Shown here in pieces: positions 54,545-64,000 of a DNA stretch of 64,000 bases. Source of the stretch: Siphonodentalium dalli (Eukaryota; Mollusca; Scaphopoda; Gadilida; Siphonodentaliidae); assembly GCA_032622095.1 (NCBI GenBank), contig CP136066.1:151668224-151732223 (forward strand), read 5' to 3'. The position numbers and the translations under genes were made by a program. How positions within the stretch are numbered: the stretch's first letter is position 1; every line of letters starts with the position of its first letter. Under the pieces are notes generated by a model. It saw only the letters and a program-made list of their open reading frames with translations. It made no database searches and was not told where the DNA came from.

Positions 54545-55700
54545 TAGGTAAAATCGAAAAATGACTAATTAAGGGCCATAACTCCATCAAATTTTATCGG
54601 GCCAGGCTGGTTTTCGAACTCGTCCGAAATATTCTTGGCAAGTATGTCTATCGGAGGACGTTTGTTGAAGTTATCGCGCTAACGAGCTAAATATTCGTGA
54701 AAAACGACTAATTAAGGGCCATAACTCTATCAAATTTTATTGGACCAGGCCCGTTTTCGAACTCGTCCGAGATATTCTTGGGAGACACCTATATACCAAA
54801 TTTCAATCAAATCGGATAACGATTGTTGAAGTTATCGCGCTAACAAGCTGAAAATTTGTGAAAAATGACTAATTAAGGGCCATAACTCTATCAAATTTTA
54901 TCGGACCTGGCCAGTTTTTGAACTCGACCGAGATATTCTTGGGAGACACCTATATACCAAATTTCAATCAAATCGGATAACGTTTGTTGAAGTTATCGCG
55001 CTGACGAGCTGAAAATTCGTGAAAAATGACTAATTAAGGGCCATAACTCTATCAAATTTTATCGGACCAGGCCGGTTTTCGAACTCATCCGAGATATTCT
55101 TGGGAGACACCTATATACCAAATTTCAATCAAATCGGATAACGTTTGTTGAAGTTATCGCGCTAACGAGCTGAAAATTCGTGAAAAATGACTAATTAAGG
55201 GCCATAACTCTATCAAATTTTATCGGACGAGGCCGGTTTTCGAAAACATCCGAGATATTCTTGGGAGACACCTATATACCAAATTTCAATCAAATCGGAT
55301 AACGTTTGTTGAAGTTATCGCGCTAACGAGCTGAAAATTCGTGAAAAATGACTAATTAAGGGCCATAACTCTATCAAATTTTATCGGACGAGGCCGGTTT
55401 TCGAACTCATCCGAGATATTCTTGGGAGACACCTATATACCAAATTTCAATCAAATCGGATAACGTTTGTTAAAGTTATCGCGCTAACAAGCTGAAAATT
55501 CGTGAAAAATGACTAATTAAGGGCCATAACTCTATATCAAATTTTATTGGACCAGGCCGGTTTTCGAACTCATCCGAGATATTCTTGGGAGACACCTATA
55601 TACCAAATTTCAATCAAATCGGATAACGTTTGTTGAAGTTATCGCGCTAACGAGCTGAAAATTCAAAGGGCCATAACTCTGTAATAAATGTGCGGACGAA
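54545..55700. repeat. 161-bp tandem array, about 7 units
   Basis: GACTAATTAAGGGCCATAAC recurs at 54706 (with GACTA), 54867, 55028, 55189, 55350 and 55511, each 161 bp apart. A shorter first unit starts near 54563. Each unit holds AAATTTTATCGGACCAGGCC, ATATTCTTGGGAGACACC, ACCAAATTTCAATCAAATC and GAAGTTATCGCGCTAACGAG. Units 3-7 are nearly identical; the first is most diverged. Confidence 0.92.
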
Positions 55701-56382
55701 CCCGATTTTTTGTCTGCAGATTACGTGCATGGATATGTACTCACACACCAAAAAATTTAATCCGTCAATAAACGGTTGAGTTATAAGCAAAACACGCCGC
55801 CCGCCCGCCGCCCGCCCACCGTCCCTCATCAAACTATAAGTCGAGTTTTGGAAAAAAAACTCGACTAAAAAAATACGATGGTGTCACGATTGATCATATA
55901 TATTTTCTATACATAGGCCTAAAGCATATATATTTTTTTTATATATATAAAGCATATATATAAGAGAATATATATGGTAAATTGTGACGGCGTGACACAT
56001 ATCATAAGTTCAAAACAGTATCTCGCATGTCACTTGTCCTGTATGTCATACGTTTTGGCTGACCGACCTCATATTGATGATCCAATTATTGAAATAACAG
56101 TGTGTAATTCATGCCCCCATCCCATTCCCCCAGTCACCACAGGCACGGATGGCATTCATGGTGGGTATTGCTGATAAAGATGGGCTATCTCTTTGTAAAC
56201 ATGTGTTATATAGTTAACAGTGTATAAAATAATATAAAACGCCTATCATCATTCGCTCATCTTTGTTCGCTCTGTTGGATTGATGGATCTCCGAATCTCG
56301 CACAGAGTCTTTCTTCTGGAAGTACAACAAGCTACCCCATATTGGGCGCATATAGGCCTATAGACCAACTGCCGCTGAAAAA

Positions 56383-57890
56383 GCTATATATGCTCTAATT
56401 AATCGGTCCTCCTTAATGAGGTTGACATGCGGTGTAATATCGTGGTCATGCGGTTAACCACTGCACTGAAACCGCGAAATACTGTGGACTACCGCATGGT
56501 CGCTGTTAAGTTTTGGGTACCGCGGTTACCTGCGGTAGCTCACATCATGACCGCGGCGACACGTGGTAGCGACCGCGGTGATATGCGGTAGTGCAGTTCA
56601 CGACCGCGGTTGTCTTACGCGGTAACGAATTTCATGACTAATATCTTCTTGACTGGATAGGCCTAGGTGGTATCCATACATACTAGTAAGCGAGCTGACT
56701 CGATCGGCATTTTCAAGATTCAAAACATAAAATTCATGAATGATTATGTGATAATTAAATTCTCTATTATTTTATATAATTATTTATATAGATCACAAAC
56801 AGCATAATCTATTATTAAAATTCATAAAAGCTTCAGATTTGATAAAATAGTATGTTGATATGCATTCACATTGCATATATATAGACGTCATGCAATAAAC
56901 ACTCGTAAACGCATGTGGCTATTGCCTCATTAAATATGAGATCACGCATGTGGCTATTGCCTCATTAAATATGAGAACATGTTGTTCGGGTTTGTATAAT
57001 GCTCATTTCCGGGCTTTAGAAAACATCATTTCAATGCGACGTCATCCAGTAGAAATTACAAGTTGCAAACGCGTGCATTTAACTATGTCGCAATAATAGA
57101 TACATCAAAGGGATTATACAGCAGTCATTGAATGGGGGTCATGCACATGACCATGCAGTGAGTCAGGTCAAGGACGTACACTGTTTGCAATACATCGTGA
57201 CCTACTATCGTTCTTATATATGAGTTCTCAAATACTAATAAATATTTTCTGATAAATATTGTTTTAAGCATGTGGGGCAGAATAAAGACACTGGGAGGTG
57301 GTGTGTTTAGTTCTTTATACCGGATGTTATTATCGCGTTGGAGTTGTATGTAGTTTGTGTCGTCATATTTGGAATTGAATTTTAAGATTCTCTGTCTCAT
57401 TGGCTTACCTGTGGTCGCGTTTATTCTGCAAAATTCCGCTGAAAACTCGCTATCCAAATATTCTAGTTGGTTTACGAGCTGGTACGAGAAGACTTTGAAG
57501 TATGTCTGAATATAGATTCGAGCATATTATCATCTATTTGCAAGTGCCGTACGCTGGCGACTTCAAAGTAATATTACGCAGGGACGTCAACCATAATGAT
57601 TGAAGACCTTAGTACTCTAAAATAAATTTAGTTTCACGCGAGGAATGAATGTAAGGTCAGTTTCTTAATATATTAATGCAGATTGTTCGATCGCGATGAC
57701 ACAGGAAATGACTGCGGTGTAAGGCTGTCGCGGAAAATACTACCGCGGTGTACGCCGGTAACGGGTTAGATTACCGCAGTGGACTGCCAACACGACCGCG
57801 GTCGGATACCGCGCGTCAACGCAGTTCTACCTCTTGACCATAACCTCGTTAAAGGGTTCGATTAATTGGAGCATAGCTGTATAGTTCCAT
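56383..57890. repeat. Inverted-repeat element with CCGCGG-rich arms
   Basis: Left arm 56383-56640 and right arm 57685-57890 are diverged inverses (ATGCTCTAATTAATCGGTCC against GGGTTCGATTAATTGGAGCA). Both are crowded with ACCGCGGT and GCGGTA units. The middle carries a minus-strand open frame at 57457-57125 that I do not recognise. Limits are approximate; no flanking duplication was read. Confidence 0.45.
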
Positions 57891-59811
57891 TAAGCTTGTC
57901 CGAATCCATGCTCAAAATTGCCATATTACATAATATTATATGATAGCCTACTGATTTGAGCAAAGTATGGCATACAAGAGCAAGCTCTCCAAGCATCATC
58001 ATCCTTTCTCAGGGATAGTGACGCTGTTAAAACACCGAGTTTTTACCCGATTCTTGTAAGTTCATGAACAACGCTGGCATAGATCGCTACACTGGATAAT
58101 TAATAGAAATGGTAACGTATTATGTCGGTAACGTATTCTGTCGGAATCAAACAATTATTTCAGTGGCAATTCATAAAAACCTCCAACTGGTCCCAACACT
58201 CGATGTGTATAGTTAATTATATATAATATGCAAACAACTGAGTATGAATAAATAACCTACTCCCAACCATTTTGGAGATGCAGGGTAAAAGATAGGTAAC
58301 GAATCTGTCGCACAATTTCCGTACCCTTCTAAAGTGGCATTACTTATGGAATTCCTTCGAACACTACGCGGAAAACTTGACGGAATGGGCAGTAAATATA
58401 TCATGTGCGGCCTATATGTTCACTTTTACTGAGTATTCCATGTTGTAAAAACAAATTCAAGAGCCATGTATGGGAGTTATATCGTCGGGTAACGTATTCT
58501 GTCCCACATTTTTGTGACAGCCACTCCCAGTGTCATAAAACTGTGGTAATTATCCAGAGTTCAGGGACTATGCATGTGTCGTAACGCACGGGTCGTGGTT
58601 TAAATTGGCGATATCACGTTCCTCCGTGGACCGTAAAAACGCGGAATCGGCTGGTCGCGACGTTTCACATGCAGCTTGCGACAGGGTGTTTTAGGTCCAT
58701 ATAGACGGCATGATGTAACGTCGATGCGCGGGAAGAGGAGTTTTGAGCCAGTAGTGATATTTATTCATTTGATATCATCGTATGTTGTAAAACTTAGGAT
58801 AGTATGTCAAATATGTCACCTGTTTTCTTTTCGAAAATCAACAGCGACACGAAAATTGCGTATTGGGTCCATTTAGCTGAGAATGCGTCACACAAGAGTT
58901 CCCGTTTCTATGCCCATATGATGTATATTAAAAATGGGCCATGTGGCATCGCAGTTTTGAGTATCCAACTCTTCATTTTAGAACGTTCAAACGGAAAGCA
59001 TGTGAACTATATAATGTCCCGTTTTGCCTGCGAGTCTCCCAATTTTATGTCTTAAACCCGGCTCTCCTGCAACCTCCATATAATCTCACGGTTTGGGGAA
59101 TGCGGGTAATAAATTGTTTTTATTTAAACAAAATTGTCACTGGTAACCAGGAAATAAATAGGCAAGTCTCGTTCGTAAGTCTCACTAACGAGATGTCGGG
59201 TGTGTTCTATGGGTATTAGAACCGTGCCTACACGGTATGGGTATTAGAATCTATTCAGTTACTGAGTTGACTTTACCAGCTTGACTTGTCTCGATTTATG
59301 TTTCGTAAATCATTGAAGCCATTTTGTTGCATCATTACTATAGTATTACACATGCCACAGTGAGAAGTTGTCACTGGTCAATTGCGTCACATCGAACCAG
59401 ACACAGACAGTGTTCAGTTGGCAGAGACACTTCATGTCTTTGATGATCAACATAAAAGAAACCGCACCTACACGTGCATACATTGGATTCAGTTCAGGTC
59501 ATGGAGTTCACTCACCGCCTGTGAACAATGCAATACGGCTTTAAGAAGTTAATATGTGTTAACTGTTACAGATTACGTGATAATATGGCCGTGCAATATG
59601 GCACTGCTGTCATGATAGCACATAGGTAGTGCTTTTTCCCCTGACTAATCGACTAGCAAATTTCGGGATCAACTAATTTAATAATCGCGTCGACTTCGAC
59701 TAGTCGATTAATCGTTTGAACACTACTTTGAACCATGCCGATGGAACTGGGTATATTATTAACACACTTTATGAATCATACAAGTTGGACTTTGAAGACA
59801 TTGTTGTTTTA

Positions 59812-60676
59812 CAGGGTTTCCGGCAGGGGGCCGGGCCCCCTTGACGGCCCCGTTCCCCTCGCCAAGTTTTCCCCTCCTGCCATACCCCAGGACATACTGC
59901 ATGTCTATAAAGGTATAAAGATGTTTAAAACTTCTGAATTTTGTTGGAATAGTACAAAGGAATTTTAAAAGGTGAATTTATTTTATATCTTGTGAGTGTA
60001 CACACTCTAAACGCGTTGTTATACAGAAAATTGAAACAGGAAGTGATCGGAACTGACATCGCTAGAAACTATGCCTTTGAGGCTGGTTAGTTACGTTGCG
60101 GTTAGTACCGGTACCCAGTTATGTTATGCAAAAGAGCAGTATTTTAATCGTACCTGTCATGTTTTATACCGCAAAATATACTGTTCACTTTGTAATAGAG
60201 CGAGAGAGAAATGTGGGAGTAGCCGCACCGGGCATCAAGGCATCTTACCACTGCCCACAAAGAATACTCATCGGCCAGATATGTAATTAGCCTTCTATAT
60301 TTACACTGCAGCTGCTAAAATATATTCCGATTACGTTATGCATCCGAAATATCTGCTGGGTCTTCCACAGTGAGTCTTTTAACATTAAGGAGCACGTTTA
60401 ACTCGGGATCCAAATTACTGGTGTTCTGTACTTCGTAAATTAATTTATATCTAATATATTTACTAGTTTTAAAGTTACAGGTACACGTATAAGGTTTGAT
60501 AGCTTGGCACTTGGGCAGAAATGGAACAAAACAATCTGCCATTTCTACTCTCACACGATTCTATTGGCCGATATAACGAAAGTAGTTCAACCAGTGCTAA
60601 AACAGGCTACTTTTACCTGGATTTTTCCCCTCGACGGCTACCGGGCCCATTCCCCTACCCCCTAGCGGAAACCCTG
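59812..60676. mobile_element. 865-bp TIR element with 7-bp TSD
   Basis: Ends CAGGGTTTCCGGCAGGGGG and the inverse of CAGGGTTTCCGCTAGGGGG. The heptamer TGTTTTA flanks both sides exactly (59805-59811 and 60677-60683). Termini resemble hAT, but hAT normally duplicates 8 bp, so the superfamily is uncertain. It contains a minus-strand 68-codon frame. Confidence 0.65.
60336..60542 (-). CDS. Hypothetical 68-residue protein in a TIR element
   Basis: ATG at 60542-60540 follows GAGTAGAA, a fair initiation context, and a CCAAT box (GGCCAATAGAA) lies about 20 bp upstream on the - strand. The frame ends with TAA at 60338-60336. The product is soluble-looking with a Cys pair (YTCTCNF) and an acidic end (EDPADISDA). 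It matches nothing I know. It may be the remnant first exon of a transposon gene or a captured host fragment. Confidence 0.3.
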   Translation of the reverse strand: MADCFVPFLPKCQAIKPYTCTCNFKTSKYIRYKLIYEVQNTSNLDPELNVLLNVKRLTVEDPADISDA

Positions 60677-60689
60677 TGTTTTAAGTTAT

Positions 60690-61800
60690 ATTTCATGTGT
60701 TTATAACTTATTATGACATCAAAACAAATTCAAATAATATGAGCAAAGTTTTAAAGAGTGTCATTACTATAATCTTCCGACGGAATGTCGGGCGGGGGCA
60801 ATTATTTTCTCTCACTCTGTCATAATCATAATTCATATCACGACATTTGGCAACGTAAAACTATTCGTTACTATTGAGAATTTTCACTCATTTTACGGTT
60901 GCTAAATCGCGATTATATGATTAAAAATCACCTGTGGTTTTTGTGACATGATTTGTAACGTTTGCGTGGCTTCTAAACGTTGAAAAATTACTTGTTCGGC
61001 TTTCCGCGTTTTCAACGTTTTTTCGGGTGAGTTCGATTTCAATTCTAAACAAAAAGTATGCGTTCGATATCAAACCGGAACAGAGTAGAATCTAGAATGA
61101 GAGACCAACAATGATCAGCATATGGAATACACATAGCATTGATCTGTATCTGTATCTGTATATGGTACGTCCTTAGTGACCAAATCTGGCTTTTGCAGGA
61201 CGGTCTCTGAGCGGTGCCAGCTTGTTATTACATTCATATATGAACCTCATTTATTGAAAATAGATTTGTCAAAATTGATTAATTGATGATCCAGATACCA
61301 GTATATCTGTCATGTGATTCTCGGAAAGGTCTGAATCAGCCCCCGCTTCTACGGTATGGGAACCAAAAATAGGCGTGGTTTCATCCAAATATGGAGATTT
61401 GGGGTGTGGTCTCAAACATGTGCTCATCAGAATACACGTGGTTTCAAAGGGTGCTTATCAGAATACACGTGGTTTCAACATGTGCTTATCAGCTGTTTCT
61501 GGACAACTTCCGGTGACTACAATTCGAGGCAAATTAGTGGAATAGGATGAGTGAAATAATCGTTGCCATTCCTTATATAAGAGAAAGAATAGCTGCCAAA
61601 TACACTAAAACGAGGAAAATATATGTAGTTTCGTATGGAAGGTAATCGGGAATTTTTCTATAGGCCAAGGAGTGAATGCCAATTGGGAAAGTTAAATAAG
61701 TATCCTAACTTCGTCTATAAAACTACCTAACAGTAACACAGTGTAACACTAGTAACAGATCAGGGCGAACAACACAAGTTACACATCTGGCTAAACTAAA
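60690..61800. other. No gene recognised
   Basis: AT-rich. A short direct repetition of AGAATACACGTGGTTTCAA occurs at about 61430-61468. Nothing else stands out. Confidence 0.35.
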
Positions 61801-61819
61801 TCGATTTGTGATAAATACA

Positions 61820-61987
61820 TGTTATTGCTGCAGTGAATTGATCTGGGGCGAAGTATCACGTTCTCGTTGAAGAGGTCAGATCGCTGGATCAAACGAGCCA
61901 CCACAGGCGTCGAGTTTGATCCAGCGATCTGACCTCTTCAACGAGACGTGATACTTCGCCCCAGATCAATTCACTGCAGCAATAACA
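61820..61987. repeat. 74-bp-arm hairpin, nearly perfect
   Basis: Arms 61820-61894 and 61914-61987 are inverse complements apart from a single-base bulge, with a 19-bp loop. Weaker pairing extends outward. A transcript would form a long double-stranded stem. Confidence 0.85.
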
Positions 61988-62329
61988 GGTTTATTATATG
62001 ATCGGATCAAACTGCAGCTGATCCGATGGCCAGGAAATGATCGCTATACAATAGCGGTATTGGGGAAAGAAAAGCGATAGTCATATAATAATGAATAGTA
62101 TCAATAAATAAATATTCTGTGTGTTTCATTAATTTTAAAAGAAATCGGAATAATTTTTTTTCGATGTATATTGGTTGAAAACTTGAAAGATAATTATAGT
62201 GACTCTTTTGCATGTTTTGGGAAGTTATCCCAGATAATGCCAATGTATGTAGCTGCTCGGGTAGTTCACCCTGCATGACCTTATGTGGGTAGGGTTAATT
62301 ACATGCTATTACAGGTACTCAATTTGATC

Positions 62330-62640
62330 AGATGCTCCTAAATTAATATTTCTTTGGTTTGGGTGTAAAAATCATCGATTTGATTCCTGTCGAGGAACAT
62401 ACCCGGCCATCAAAGCTCACAGTGATCAGATATAAATTTTTGAAGTGTGTACTGAGTTGACTTTACCAGCTTATCTTGTCGCGACTTACGTTTCATATAT
62501 TTTCGTATATCGTGTTGCATCCTTACACTAATATTACACTTCAGACATATATGTAGTGTTTTTTTCCCCAATTAACAGACTATCACATTAAGGGATTGAC
62601 TAATTTTATGATCGTTTTATCACTATACTCGTCTCAAATA
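62330..62640. repeat. Fragments of two repeats, including a hAT right-end relic
   Basis: 62330-62450 resembles part of 35870-36480. From 62450, TACTGAGTTGACTTTACCAG and following sequence match 59255 onward (the right subterminal part of the 51898-59725 element) through the GACTAATTTTATGATCG block. Confidence 0.45.
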
Positions 62641-63014
62641 TTAACCTCAGACATCAATGCGCATGCCCAGACATTGTCATTCATGCTTGCCTATGTTATC
62701 ATTATGGATTTATAATGATTAATATGAAATTACTCTTGATGTTAAGACATCTGCACATGCGGGAGAAATCGATTCTCTTTCGTATTTTGGAGGTTTTATC
62801 TATGACAATCTGGGAGTATCACGTACAATCCGTGATATTTAACAGGTCTATTCATCATGTTAATTGACCTGTGTAAAAGTAATTAATGCAAAGTTGGCCC
62901 CATATATACCATAAACATTGTTTAAAATCATTCTTTATTTATTTTATCATATGAAATATAAACGACAACATACTACTGATAACAATGACAAAATAACATG
63001 ATAGTGCATTGATA

Positions 63015-63240
63015 TATAATAATAACATGATGGGCTCGATAGGAATGATTAACAGCCCCATGCCTCTAATTGTACCAAGGGCTGTTAATCATTCCTGTAG
63101 GGCTGTTAATAAACCATTGTGCTCGACAATATCATGTTGTTACTATTATTACCACTCGTCCTCATGTCATTACGTGATCGGTGATTTAACCGCAAGTGGG
63201 CGTTAATGAAAACAAAGCTTCATTAACGCCAACTTCTGCT
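63015..63240. repeat. Two adjacent hairpins
   Basis: First: ATAGGAATGATTAACAGCCC (about 63040) and its inverse at 63081-63105, with outer pairing of ATAATAACATGATGGGC to about 63155. Second: arms 63194-63210 and 63219-63235 (GGCGTTAATGAA). Both are likely foldback MITEs. Confidence 0.5.
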
Positions 63241-64000
63241 AAAGTTGTCTCAAAATTATGGAATCTTATCATGCAGATAAAATATGATAATCTACTAGAG
63301 AACGCCCTCTAAAGGCTTAATCGCAATAAAGAATGTTGTAACTATTGTTATTGTCCTTAAATTCCCCATACATCATGTGCCTATATATTATGATAGACTA
63401 GTACTATTAGTACTAATATTACTCGTAGTAGTTAATACCACAATACTGTCAATATTCTATCATGTTTAGTTACAAGATCATAATGTTAATTGTTATTACT
63501 ATTTGATGTGTACTGTACATGTACAATAGTCATCAATTCAAAAACTGATATTTTTTAATGTGTTGAATTTAGTTTAAACTTTAAAATTTAACTTAAGCAG
63601 AGCCTGGTTGAATATCTACCATATGGTGGGTCGTTCCCACCCTCAAGCCATGGTGTCATTGAGACATTCAATGTTATTTTGCTATTTTGCATGTGAAGAG
63701 GTAGACTGCTTGAGACCTCGTGGTAGATATTCTCACTCCAGGCATTCATCTTTTTGGATCTAAATTTTGACCATTTAGCCAAACACATTATTTTCATATC
63801 AGTGATGATTGTGACACATCATTTCCTTCTGTAGTGTATGAGGACCGGATACGAGTAGCTTAACTTAAAGACTCTAAAAAGCCCGACGAAGATCGTTTGT
63901 GATTATATAAATATAAATTTATTTTACATTCAGGGAAATATGTTAGCTACTCCAAGAAATAAGCTACGTAAAATTTAAAGGGCATATGTCAACATAACTG
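63241..64000. other. No gene recognised
   Basis: AT-rich. There is a weak inverted pair around GGTAGATATTC at 63611-63616 and 63720-63732. No coding feature. Confidence 0.35.

Larger units (their letters stand above)
51898..59725. mobile_element. 7.8-kb hAT-type element with 8-bp TSD, nested contents
   Basis: Left end TAGTGTTGAAACGATTAGTG and right end inverse of TAGTGTTCAAACGATTAATC are classical hAT termini. The octamer CTTTGAAC flanks both ends exactly (51890-51897 and 59726-59733). Subterminal inverted similarity extends inward: 51979-52050 against 58850-58910. Inside are a Mutator-like element, a 161-bp array and an inverted pair at 56383-57890. No transposase frame remains. Confidence 0.75.

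Noticed and set aside
54545-55700. CRISPR-like array
   Set aside because: The units are contiguous 161-bp repeats without unique spacers, in an animal genome; it is a tandem satellite.
57125-57457. 110-codon minus-strand frame inside the hAT block
   Set aside because: The start is not a good ATG context, there is no recognisable domain, and it lies between inverted arms of a repeat.
1-64000. tRNA or rRNA genes
   Set aside because: I saw no cloverleaf with A and B boxes and no rRNA-like sequence by eye. A tRNA scan was not possible here.

Overview
The window is nuclear DNA from an animal. It is AT-rich and has short exons in long introns. Its transposon load (BEL/Pao, DIRS-like, hAT, Mutator-like, piggyBac-like, mariner-like) is typical of marine invertebrates such as lancelets, molluscs or hemichordates. 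I cannot name the species from the sequence. There is no bacterial-style gene organisation.

Two host genes are clear. (1) A RADX-like gene (the CXorf57 family, an RPA-related OB-fold single-stranded-DNA-binding protein) runs on the + strand from before the window to a stop at 26305. Eleven exons join in perfect phase (1734 nt, 577 residues plus stop). The N-terminal part lies upstream of the window. One intron appears to use a GC donor, and a second, partial copy of one exon lies at 6309-6366. (2) An LSM7 gene runs on the - strand. Three exons (49912-49786, 42577-42506, 40460-40321) encode all but the first residue or residues of the Lsm7 Sm-fold protein. The initiator exon was not found with certainty.

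Most of the rest is transposon-derived, and several boundaries can be read directly from target-site duplications (TSDs). The RADX introns hold a mariner-like foldback MITE (2435-2646), a hAT-like element inside another MITE (3865-5075), two hAT elements with perfect 8-bp TSDs (13982-15086 and 15578-17081), and a 6-kb DIRS-like element (19629-25660) with inverted terminal repeats plus the diagnostic internal complementary region. Between the genes lie many short MITEs, including two piggyBac-like families with TTAA targets that abut at 30172. Upstream of the LSM7 middle exon, inside its large intron, sits a decayed BEL/Pao retrotransposon (about 43615-47640) whose integrase end is replaced by a mariner-like MITE.

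From 51.9 to 60.7 kb there is a nested structure. A 7.8-kb hAT-type element (8-bp TSD) contains a Mutator-like element (68-bp inverted repeats, 9-bp TSD), a 161-bp tandem array and a CCGCGG-rich inverted pair. An 865-bp inverted-repeat element with a 7-bp TSD follows directly. The remaining tracts hold no recognisable gene.
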